Program-made: the position numbers and the translations under genes
Part shown: piece after piece, positions 34,220-41,867 of the stretch
Layout: every line of letters starts with the position of its first letter
How positions within the stretch are numbered: position 1 is the stretch's first letter
The notes under the pieces: model-generated
What the model saw: only the letters and a program-made list of their open reading frames with translations
Database searches by the model: none
Told to the model about the DNA's origin: nothing
Assembly (NCBI GenBank): GCA_964607765.1
Contig: CAZSNT010000030.1
Span: forward strand, 7,210-71,209
DNA: 64,000 bases
DNA from: CAZSNT01 sp964607765
Lineage (GTDB): Bacteria > Verrucomicrobiota > Lentisphaeria > Oligosphaerales > JABHEG01
Direction: 5' to 3'

Positions 34220-34350
34220 GGTCATCAGTCATCGGTCATTGACAGGATCTCGAGCAGAATCGCGGAGAAATGTAAAGGAGACTTTCTCCGGGACAGCAAC
34301 ACAGAAGTCCCCGCATTCTGCATCCTGTTAATGACCAATGACTAATGACC
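34220..34350. repeat. Nested 131-base palindrome, MITE-like
   Basis: The outer arms (34220-34240 and 34330-34350) are complementary at 19 of 21 bases. Inside them, CAGGAT and GCAGAAT pair with ATTCTGC and ATCCTG, and CGGAGAA pairs with TTCTCCG around the centre. The whole segment can fold into one long interrupted hairpin. It encodes nothing I recognise and resembles a small non-autonomous element. Its right arm is the first part of the heptanucleotide array. Confidence 0.65.
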
Positions 34351-34377
34351 AATAACCACCTGCCACTGACCACCTAC
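34329..34377. repeat. Seven-unit degenerate heptanucleotide array (YAATGAC)
   Basis: Consecutive 7-base units read TAATGAC, CAATGAC, TAATGAC, CAATAAC, CACCTGC, CACTGAC and CACCTAC. The TAG stop codon of the minus-strand oxidoreductase (34374-34376) lies in the last unit. Three units of the same kind, inverted, form the left arm of the palindrome at 34221-34241. Confidence 0.75.
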
Positions 34378-35678
34378 CCGTTCAGGGTCCACCCGTCACG
34401 GTACGTCTTGCGGACGTACTGATCCGCCTCGGGGCAGTTAGTGGCTTTCAGGTTGGCCGCGTCCCACTCAAGCCGCTTCCCCAGCCGATACGCGACCAGC
34501 GCCAGCAGGTTGTGCTCGATCATGGCGCCGGAATAGTCGAAGTTGCACAACGTCGATGATCCCGTCTTGCACGCCGTGATCCACTCCTGATGGTGCCCCG
34601 GCGAACGCGGGATCAGGTCTTCCGTCTTGGGCGACACGTAGTGGGTCATGTCCCCCTTCGGAATCACGATCCGCCAGCCGTAGTCTGCGAGCAGCCAGCC
34701 TTTGTCGCCTTTGAACAACGCGCCCTTGGGCAGCTTGTCCGGATTGAACATGCCCATGGGCATGCCGGGCTTCTTGCCGCCGTCACACCAGTGGACTTTG
34801 ACGGCCGGCCGCTGCTCCGTGGCGGGGTGCTCCCACGTCGCCTTGAGCCACTGCGGACACGTGTCGGGGTGCACGGGCGTCCCGCTTGCTTCGCAGCTGG
34901 TGGGGAAACGCAGGCCCAACGCCCAATACGGCAGGTCGAGGAGATGGCTGCCCATGTCGCCAATCTGGCCGCTGCCGAAGTCCCAGAACCGATTCCACTT
35001 CAAGCAGCCGCCCACGTAGCCCGGGTTGTAGGGATGGAACCTGGACGGGCCGAGCCACAGATCCCAGTCAATGTGTGGGGGAATGGGTTTGGCCTCCGGC
35101 AGGTAGCTGCCGCCTTTCGGCATGCGATTGCACCACACACGACACTCAGTCGGCGCCCCGATCGCTCCGTCACGAATCAGCTCGACAACGCGGCGGAAGT
35201 TGTCCGAAGCGTGGATCTGCGTGCCCATCTGCGTGGCGATCTTGCCCTTGTTCTTCAGGTACGCTTCGCGCACCGTGCGTGCCTCGTGCACGGAGTTGGC
35301 CAACGGCTTCTCGCAATAAACGTGCTTGCCCCGGTTCATCGCCCACACGTTGACAAAGGCGTGCGTGTGATCCGTCGTGGAGCAGACGACAGCATCGATG
35401 TCTTTCTGATCCAGACACTTGCGCCAGTCACGATAGGTCGTGGCTTTGGGGTACTGCTTCGCGGCTGCTGCAAGACGCTTCTCGTCAATGTCGCACAGCG
35501 CCACGATGTTCTCTTTCTTGACCCCGCGCAGGTTGGCACCGCCGCGACCGCCGACGCCGATCACGGCAATGTTGAGCTTGCTGTTCGGTGACTGTCCCGC
35601 CTGAAGCATGCCTGACCTGAGAATGAGCAAACCTGCACCGGTCGTTGACCCGCTTCGCAAAAAACCACGACGATCCAT
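34374..35678 (-). CDS. Tat-exported Gfo/Idh/MocA family oxidoreductase
   Basis: 434 residues. The N-terminus MDRRGFLRSGSTTGAG is a twin-arginine signal. The Rossmann start AVIGVGGRG follows at about residue 37, and YCEKPLANSVHEA is the family's catalytic-side motif. Overall layout is very close to the protein at 7620-8948 (shared GSGQIGDMGSH and DFGSG segments), so the two are paralogues. It probably acts on a sugar or glycan end in the periplasm with a pre-bound nicotinamide cofactor. It is divergent from the large DUF4091 protein gene. Its stop codon lies within a heptanucleotide array. Confidence 0.9.
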   Translation of the reverse strand: MDRRGFLRSGSTTGAGLLILRSGMLQAGQSPNSKLNIAVIGVGGRGGANLRGVKKENIVALCDIDEKRLAAAAKQYPKATTYRDWRKCLDQKDIDAVVCSTTDHTHAFVNVWAMNRGKHVYCEKPLANSVHEARTVREAYLKNKGKIATQMGTQIHASDNFRRVVELIRDGAIGAPTECRVWCNRMPKGGSYLPEAKPIPPHIDWDLWLGPSRFHPYNPGYVGGCLKWNRFWDFGSGQIGDMGSHLLDLPYWALGLRFPTSCEASGTPVHPDTCPQWLKATWEHPATEQRPAVKVHWCDGGKKPGMPMGMFNPDKLPKGALFKGDKGWLLADYGWRIVIPKGDMTHYVSPKTEDLIPRSPGHHQEWITACKTGSSTLCNFDYSGAMIEHNLLALVAYRLGKRLEWDAANLKATNCPEADQYVRKTYRDGWTLNG

Positions 35679-35805
35679 CTTGGCGAACCTCCACTGTCAC
35701 GGCTGCATGTCACGATCCCACACGTCTACCTTACCACCACAACCGCAGGGGAACAGCAGGAACGGCATCAATGCGGGGATGCAAATGGGACGAAGCAACC
35801 CACGA

Positions 35806-35833
35806 TTGCAGCCCTTCTCAACTGTGGTACAGT
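35806..35833 (+). promoter_or_regulatory. Candidate sigma-70 promoter for the DUF4091 gene
   Basis: TTGCAG and TACAGT are separated by 16 bases, ending 33 bases before the start codon. Confidence 0.55.
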
Positions 35834-35866
35834 TGTTTTGGTGATCGCCCGAAGGAGGCCCTGCAG

Positions 35867-38800
35867 ATGACCTCTCGTCTCGTCAAACGCTCTCAGGCGG
35901 CACGCCTTTGGCCTGTCTTTGCTGCCGCTGTGACGCTCGCTGCTGAACCGGCGCCCTCCCCTGCCCCGCCGCCGGCGGACTGGGCGACTGTCGCTCTGTT
36001 CCGCTGCGACGCGCTGCCGTTAACCAGCGCAGCGGACTCCGGCGCAAAGGCACGGCAAGCCGACGTGGAGCTCGGGTCGGGCAGGTTCGGCCGCGCGTTC
36101 AGCTCGAGTCGTGGTGCAGCCCTGAGTGTCGCTATCCCGGTCGATGCGCAACCGGCCGATGAGCTCACCGTGGAGTGTTGGATCAACCTCAAACGGACAT
36201 CCGCGGAGAAACTACAGCGTGTATTCGGGCGCAGCGCGAATTACGGGTTCTACGTGACCGGAACGGAGCGCGCCACACTCAACTGGTTCGTTTTTGCACG
36301 CGAGTGGCGCAGCCTGCGTGCCGAGATCCCGCTGAATACCTGGACCCACATTGCCGGCACGTTCGACGGCCGGACCATGCGCCTCTATGTCGATGGCGCC
36401 CTGCAGAGCGAGGCGCCGAACCCGGGCTCGGTCAAGCGCCACACGGGTCCCTACTACCTGGGCGCCGAGCCGGGCCAGGAGCGCATGCGTTTTCACGGCC
36501 TGATCGATGAAGTCCGGCTCTCCAAAATCGCCCGAACGCGTTTCATGACCGCAGCGCCCGAGCCCCGGCCCACACCAACCACGCAGTTTCGGGCCGCTGA
36601 CCTCGACCTGACCCGTTTCCAGCGCGCTCTGCCCGTGCCGCACGTGGCGACCCCGCCGACGATCGACGGCAAGCTGGATGAACCCCTGTGGCAGGAACTT
36701 CCGCCTGCGCCTTTCGTCACCTGCCGCGATGCGGAGAAACCCGTCATACCCACATCGGTCCGGGTCGCCTTCGATGATCAGTTTCTCTACGTGGCTTACC
36801 ACTGTATTGAGAAAGGCCAGGAGACGCAGTTGCCGGGCCGCCCCGAACGCGATGACACGCGCCTGTTCAAGGCAGACGCCGTTGAGCTCTTCCTGCAACC
36901 GGGCGGCCGCGGCACGCCTTACTTCCAGATCGCCATGAACGCGGCAGGCGGCATTTTCGACCAGAAGTGTGCCACGCCGAAGCAGCGCGTCGCGTGGGAT
37001 GCCGAAGGCGCACGTGTAGCTGGGGACGTGCGCTTCGACGACTGGAGCCTGGAGGCGGCCATACCGTTCGCTGACCTGGGCATTGCCACGCCGGAAGTCG
37101 GTTCAGAGTGGCGAGCCAACTTCTGCCGCAACGAACTGCCTGGCCGAGAGGTGACAGCGTGGTCGCGCACGGGGGGCGGCTTTCACGTGACTGGCCGTTT
37201 CGGGCTGCTCAAGTTTGTCTCGGACGCCCCGACCGCGGCTGCCACGGGCCGTCACGACACGGAACTGCGCGGCACGATCCTCGACGAGGAGGGCAAGCCT
37301 GTGGCCAGTGTGCCGGTGCGCACACCCTACGCACTGACGCGTACGGATCGCTCCGGTGAGTTCAGGCTCACCGATCTCGCAGTCGGCGACTTGCCGATCG
37401 AGATCAAGTCGCCGCGCTACCACAGGATCACCGGAACTGTCACACTGACTCGACCGCGGGAACGCGTCGCGCCTGTCACAGTATCGCGAGTCGATCCGTA
37501 CCGGCCGGACTGGGAACTGTCGCCCAGCCCGGTGCAGCCCGTGCGCTGGCTGAGTTCAAGCCTGGTCGAGCCGCCGCGCATGGACAAACGCCCTGACCCG
37601 GACCACACGGCCACGGCCCTCACACTGCTGGCGACGCCCGGTGAGTATGAGTCGCGCGCCGTAGCCTTTCTGGCTGCCCGCGAGATAGACGCCCCACAGG
37701 CGACGATCAGTGCACTCACTGGCGGCGCGGGCGCGATCAGCGCCGAGCAGGTGAGCGTGCGCTGGACACAGCGCCTCCTCAAGAGGGTGCAGTACAAGCG
37801 AGTGCGGGAGGATGCCGTGTTCAGCTGGCGTTTCCTGTGGCCGGAAGCGCCTCCCCGGATCCTGCCGGGCCAGCTGCGGCAACTGGTGGTAACCGTTCAC
37901 GTGCCGGAAGACACGCAACCGGGCCGTTACACGGGAATGCTCGAGTTGTCCGGACGCGCGGGCAAGCTCGCTTCGTTGCCCGTTGCGCTGCGTGTGCCCG
38001 CGTTCCGGCTCGCGCAACCTGCCAAACGCGTCGGTTGCTACTACCGAACCCCCGAAGACGGTACGGAACAGACCCATGCCGAGTTGGAGGACATCCGTCA
38101 ACACGGGGGGGGGCTGCTGATCTGGCATGCGTCGGTCTGGTACACGACAGCGGAAGACGGCACGGTGTCCTGCGATGTGGGACATGTGGAGCGCGCCGTG
38201 CTGCTGCAGCAGCAGCACGGCATCGGGCCGCCGTACATCGTGGGGCCGCACCCGCGCCGGGCCGCCGCAGTTGCCGGACTCAAGGTGGAAATGACGCCAG
38301 CCTTCGCAGACGCGGTGATCGAAAGCACGCGCTTCCGGGAAATCTACTCGGATGCACTCCGACAACTCGACCATCTTGAGGAACGCCTGGGCGCGGGTGA
38401 GTTCCTGTACACGTGGATGGACGAAGTGTTCGGGCGCGGCCGTTTCGAGCCCTGGAAAGCGTTTGCCGGCATCACGCGCGAGCTGAGCGACAACCGCATC
38501 TACATCACGTTCCACAACCGCAACCAGGAACTGGTCGACGCCGCAGCGCCCTTCGTCGACGTACGCTGTTACCACGGCCACACGCTGGACTGGTGGATCG
38601 GCGAAGGACATAGCTGGAGTGAACTGGGCAAAGAACTGCGTGACGACGGTGACGAGGCCTGGACCTACTACAACATCCGCGAGATTGCAGTGACCAGCGA
38701 GTGGGTGCGGCTCTGCAACGGGTACTGGCTCTGGCGCAGTCCACTCAACGCGCACGTGCCCTGGATCTACTACGCCTGCGGCGGCAGCCCGTTCGACGAT

Positions 38801-39118
38801 CTCGACGCCGACCGGCACGACTTCGCGTACGCCGCACCGCACCCGGACCGCAGGGAGATGGTCTCGACCTTGGAGTGGGAGTGCTTCCGCGAGGGGTACG
38901 ATGACCTGCGCTACCTGACAACGCTGGAGCAGGCTATCCGGACCCACAAAGGGCGCCGGGACAAGACGGCCGCGGTCGCCCGCGGCAAAGCGCTGCTCAA
39001 GGCGTACTGGGACATGGACCCACGCGTGCCCGTTCAGGCAGAAGTCCTGAGTGCTGCGGACTTCGCAGAACGCAGGCTGGACATGACCGACGTTATCACC
39101 GCACTCCTATCGGACTAG
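35867..39118 (+). CDS. Exported LamG/CBM9-like/DUF4091 multidomain glycan protein
   Basis: 1083 residues from the ATG at 35867, behind GAAGGAGG. A signal peptide covers about the first 28 residues. Domains in order: a LamG/concanavalin-like fold (about 40-220, with ELTVECW and GLIDEVRLSK), a CBM9-like domain (about 255-450, TIDGKLDEPLW), a carboxypeptidase-regulatory-like beta-sandwich (464-530), and a large C-terminal region ending in GYDDLRYL (about 1009), the pattern of DUF4091 proteins. DUF4091 is thought to be glycosidase-like, but I cannot name catalytic residues. The CBM9-like part is related to that of the GH20 protein. It is followed seven bases later by xerC, probably co-transcribed. 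Confidence 0.78.
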   Translation: MTSRLVKRSQAARLWPVFAAAVTLAAEPAPSPAPPPADWATVALFRCDALPLTSAADSGAKARQADVELGSGRFGRAFSSSRGAALSVAIPVDAQPADELTVECWINLKRTSAEKLQRVFGRSANYGFYVTGTERATLNWFVFAREWRSLRAEIPLNTWTHIAGTFDGRTMRLYVDGALQSEAPNPGSVKRHTGPYYLGAEPGQERMRFHGLIDEVRLSKIARTRFMTAAPEPRPTPTTQFRAADLDLTRFQRALPVPHVATPPTIDGKLDEPLWQELPPAPFVTCRDAEKPVIPTSVRVAFDDQFLYVAYHCIEKGQETQLPGRPERDDTRLFKADAVELFLQPGGRGTPYFQIAMNAAGGIFDQKCATPKQRVAWDAEGARVAGDVRFDDWSLEAAIPFADLGIATPEVGSEWRANFCRNELPGREVTAWSRTGGGFHVTGRFGLLKFVSDAPTAAATGRHDTELRGTILDEEGKPVASVPVRTPYALTRTDRSGEFRLTDLAVGDLPIEIKSPRYHRITGTVTLTRPRERVAPVTVSRVDPYRPDWELSPSPVQPVRWLSSSLVEPPRMDKRPDPDHTATALTLLATPGEYESRAVAFLAAREIDAPQATISALTGGAGAISAEQVSVRWTQRLLKRVQYKRVREDAVFSWRFLWPEAPPRILPGQLRQLVVTVHVPEDTQPGRYTGMLELSGRAGKLASLPVALRVPAFRLAQPAKRVGCYYRTPEDGTEQTHAELEDIRQHGGGLLIWHASVWYTTAEDGTVSCDVGHVERAVLLQQQHGIGPPYIVGPHPRRAAAVAGLKVEMTPAFADAVIESTRFREIYSDALRQLDHLEERLGAGEFLYTWMDEVFGRGRFEPWKAFAGITRELSDNRIYITFHNRNQELVDAAAPFVDVRCYHGHTLDWWIGEGHSWSELGKELRDDGDEAWTYYNIREIAVTSEWVRLCNGYWLWRSPLNAHVPWIYYACGGSPFDDLDADRHDFAYAAPHPDRREMVSTLEWECFREGYDDLRYLTTLEQAIRTHKGRRDKTAAVARGKALLKAYWDMDPRVPVQAEVLSAADFAERRLDMTDVITALLSD

Positions 39119-39125
39119 AGACACC

Positions 39126-40145
39126 GTGCCGACGCCATCGACAGAACCCGACGCTACGTCCGGAAGCCCGAAGGAAGCGGCTCAGCGCGTGGTGACTGCC
39201 GACCCGCACATCACGGCCTTCCTGCAGTATCTGCGCACGGAGCGGAACGCCTCGGAGCACACGGTAGTGGGCTACTACCGGGATCTGGTCCAGTTCGTTG
39301 CTCTGATGTGGGTCGGCAAAGGCGGGGGGGACTGCGACTGGACAACGTTGGACACGCTCACGGGCAGAGCCTTTGTTCGCGAGCTGCAGAAACGCGGTCT
39401 GTCACGTGCCTCGCTGCAACGCAAAGTGTCCTGCCTGCGCTCGTTCCTGCGTTTCCTGACGCGCGAAGGCGTGCTGGAGGGCAATCCCCTGTCAGGCCTG
39501 CAGACAGCGCGCAAGCCCAAACGCCTGCCCATTGTGCTTTCCGTACAGGAAGTGGAGGCGCTGCTGTCCGCCCCCGAACGTTACTGGCAGGGGCGGATGG
39601 GCGCTGCCACGCCTGCCGCGGAACGGCGCGCCGCGTTCGCTGCCGCGCGCGACGCGGCAATCCTGGAGGTCATCTACAGCGCCGGGCTCCGCATCGGGGA
39701 AGCTGTCGGTCTGAACGTGGAAGATGTGGACTTCCTGTCCGCGACCTTCATTGTGCGAGGCAAAGGCAAGAAAGAGCGGCTCTGCGCCTTGGGCAAGCCG
39801 GCCCTCAGAGCACTCCGCTCCTACCTGAAACAGGGCGAGGCCATGGGGTTCGCCGCACGTCCCGGCCGGGGCCCGCTCTTCCTGAACTACAAAGGGGACA
39901 GGCTCACGGCCCGGTCCGTGCAACGCTCGTTCAAGGCCTACCTGCACGAAGCAAACCTGGGCGCGGACTGCACGCCGCACAAGCTGCGCCACTCCTTCGC
40001 CACACACCTCCTCGATGCCGGGGCGGACCTGCGCAGCGTGCAGGAGCTGCTAGGCCACGCCAGTCTCTCCACCACACAGATCTACACGCACGTCAGCGCG
40101 GAACGCCTGATCGCTGCTTACCAGAAAGCGCATCCACGCGCCTGA
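39126..40145 (+). CDS. xerC: Tyrosine recombinase XerC-like
   Basis: 339 residues with a GTG start; a GTG pair near 39190 is an alternative. Residues about 27-115 form the SAM-like core-binding domain and 135-330 the catalytic domain. All expected active-site residues are visible: Arg189 (SAGLRIGEA), a Lys in RGKGKKER, His285 and Arg288 (PHKLRH), His311 (LGHASL) and the nucleophile Tyr320 (QIYTH). XerC with XerD resolves chromosome dimers at dif during division. The 30-residue polar N-terminal extension is unusual. No attachment site or phage gene is near, so a chromosomal Xer role is preferred over a phage integrase. Confidence 0.9.
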   Translation: MPTPSTEPDATSGSPKEAAQRVVTADPHITAFLQYLRTERNASEHTVVGYYRDLVQFVALMWVGKGGGDCDWTTLDTLTGRAFVRELQKRGLSRASLQRKVSCLRSFLRFLTREGVLEGNPLSGLQTARKPKRLPIVLSVQEVEALLSAPERYWQGRMGAATPAAERRAAFAAARDAAILEVIYSAGLRIGEAVGLNVEDVDFLSATFIVRGKGKKERLCALGKPALRALRSYLKQGEAMGFAARPGRGPLFLNYKGDRLTARSVQRSFKAYLHEANLGADCTPHKLRHSFATHLLDAGADLRSVQELLGHASLSTTQIYTHVSAERLIAAYQKAHPRA

Positions 40146-40152
40146 CCGCCCA

Positions 40153-41706
40153 TCAATCCGGGATGGAGGGGTCGACATTGACGGTACCGGGCGCAGGCGT
40201 GGTGCCGGACGCTGCACCGCGATACTCGGTGTTGGCTGCTGTGGCGATCTGCAGGCAGCCCTCGGCTTCCGCCCGGTCCTTCTTCGCCTGGAACTGCTCG
40301 TCCGTCTCACCGGGGTTCAGATACCACTCGCTGTCCACGTGTTCGCGCTCGAACAGCGCCAGCACTCGCCGGACCACGTCCGGGTGCTTGTCCGCAACGT
40401 CCGTCTCGCTGCCGACGTCAAGCTCTGTGTCGTAGAGCTCGAGCGGCTTGGAGGGGTGCCGGCGCCAGGCGAACCATTTGCCGAGCCGCGCCGATTGCGC
40501 GTGCCGCGCGTGCCCGCCACTCTCCCAGTACAGGAACTCGTGTCGCTCCTGCTCAGCCACCCGCCCTTCGAGCAGACGCACGAAGCTGATGCCGTCCGTC
40601 TTGGGGATGGGATCGACGCCCGCCAAGTCGCTGAATGTCGCCAGCAAGTCATAGAGGCTAACCAACGCATCGCTGCAGCCCGGCTTGACCCTGCCGGGCC
40701 AAGTCACGAACATGGGCACACGCACGCCGCCGTCCAGGGCGATGAATTTGCCGCCGCGCCACGGCCCCTTGTTGCGGAACACGGGATCATCGGTGTAGGG
40801 GCGCCGCCCCATGTAGCCCCAGTGCGCGTAGCCGTTGTCGCTGGCGAAAACCAAGAGCGTGTTGTCGAGCACGCCGTGCGACTCGAGCCGCTCGAGCAAG
40901 CCGGCTACATGCCGATCCAGCAGTTGCACCATGGCAGCCCACTCCCTCCGACGCTGGTCCCACGGTTTGTCTTTGAGCTCGCCAAGCTCGGGTGCCACGA
41001 CAGGCCCGTGCGGCAGTTGCGTGGAGTAGTACAGGAAGAACGGCTCGTGCGCGTGAGCATCGATGAATTGCAGCGCTTTCCTGTGGCAGAGGATCTCCGA
41101 GTTGCTGGCAGCGGCGGGGGCCTTCACGCCGCGCGGGATGAGTTTGCCGTCTGCGTCGTACTCGCGCTGCGCCTCCGGATCGCGGGTGTGCCGGTAGGAG
41201 TAGTCCATGTCGTACCCGTAATTCTCGGGCAGCGGCACCGGCACACCGTTCTCGTAAAGGTAATGCGGGTAGTAGGTGTGGGCGCGCCTCTGGTCGTAGA
41301 ACCCGAAACTGGTGTCGAACCCCTTCTTGTCCGGCGTGCCGGGCGTGCCGGGCAGCGCGGCCCCCCACTTGCCGACCATGCACGTGGCGTAGCCGGCCGA
41401 CTTGAGGGCCTCGCCGATCGTCACGTCCTCGGGCTCAAGATGGTCCTGACCGCGAGCCGACTGGTTCAGCCGGATCCGGCAATGCCCCATGTGCATGCCG
41501 GTCAGCAGGCTGCCGCGGGCCGGCGCACACTCGGGCGATCCGGAGTATGCGTCGTCGAAGCGTATGCCGGAGGCGCACAGTCGGTCCAGGGTCGGGGTCT
41601 GGAACTGGATCTGACCGAAACAGCTCAGGTCGCGGTAGGAGAGATCGTCGGCGAGCACGAACACGATGTTCGGGCGGCTACCGGAGAGTGATGATGGTTG
41701 GGACAT
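40153..41706 (-). CDS. Type I sulfatase, formylglycine-dependent (CxPAR type)
   Basis: 517 residues from the ATG at 41706, behind AGGAGG; the frame continues upstream without support. Asp20-Asp21 (LADD) are metal ligands, and Cys60 in ECAPARG is the formylglycine precursor in the CxPxR form. The usual GKWHLG motif reads GKWGAALPG, a variant found in one branch of these sulfatases. FASDNGYAHWG gives the second metal pair. As in the sulfatase at 5933, there is no signal peptide. The substrate is probably a sulfated sugar. It is divergent from the FAD oxidoreductase gene and convergent with xerC, seven bases apart. Confidence 0.9.
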   Translation of the reverse strand: MSQPSSLSGSRPNIVFVLADDLSYRDLSCFGQIQFQTPTLDRLCASGIRFDDAYSGSPECAPARGSLLTGMHMGHCRIRLNQSARGQDHLEPEDVTIGEALKSAGYATCMVGKWGAALPGTPGTPDKKGFDTSFGFYDQRRAHTYYPHYLYENGVPVPLPENYGYDMDYSYRHTRDPEAQREYDADGKLIPRGVKAPAAASNSEILCHRKALQFIDAHAHEPFFLYYSTQLPHGPVVAPELGELKDKPWDQRRREWAAMVQLLDRHVAGLLERLESHGVLDNTLLVFASDNGYAHWGYMGRRPYTDDPVFRNKGPWRGGKFIALDGGVRVPMFVTWPGRVKPGCSDALVSLYDLLATFSDLAGVDPIPKTDGISFVRLLEGRVAEQERHEFLYWESGGHARHAQSARLGKWFAWRRHPSKPLELYDTELDVGSETDVADKHPDVVRRVLALFEREHVDSEWYLNPGETDEQFQAKKDRAEAEGCLQIATAANTEYRGAASGTTPAPGTVNVDPSIPD

Positions 41707-41867
41707 TAACCTGGTTCCTCCTGAGTGATGTCGGACTTCGCAAGCAATCGGAGGTACATTACACCCCGTAACGCTGTTGAGAGGTTCGATTCTGCCGATT
41801 CCATCGACCAGGTCGATTCGCTCGACGAGATCGACTGGACCGACATGCAGGGAGCGGGGTGGCAGCA

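Larger units (their letters stand above)
33333..34373. other. 1-kb region without a recognised gene
   Basis: Between two minus-strand genes lie 1041 bases with no recognisable protein family. I see an imperfect 12-base-pair hairpin (33574-33585 with 33601-33612, one mismatch) preceded by a TTGACA, two small + strand reading frames with plausible ribosome binding sites (33773 and 33986), and a 131-base nested palindrome (34220-34350) that runs into a heptanucleotide array. It could be a small mobile or decayed locus. Confidence 0.5.

Noticed and set aside
39126..40145. XerC-like recombinase as the integrase of a genomic island or prophage
   Set aside because: No phage genes, attachment repeats or tRNA target are near; the active site and length fit chromosomal Xer recombinases.
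40339..41691. A 450-codon open frame antisense to the second sulfatase
   Set aside because: It exists because stop codons are rare in GC-rich antisense frames; the sulfatase motifs fix the coding strand.
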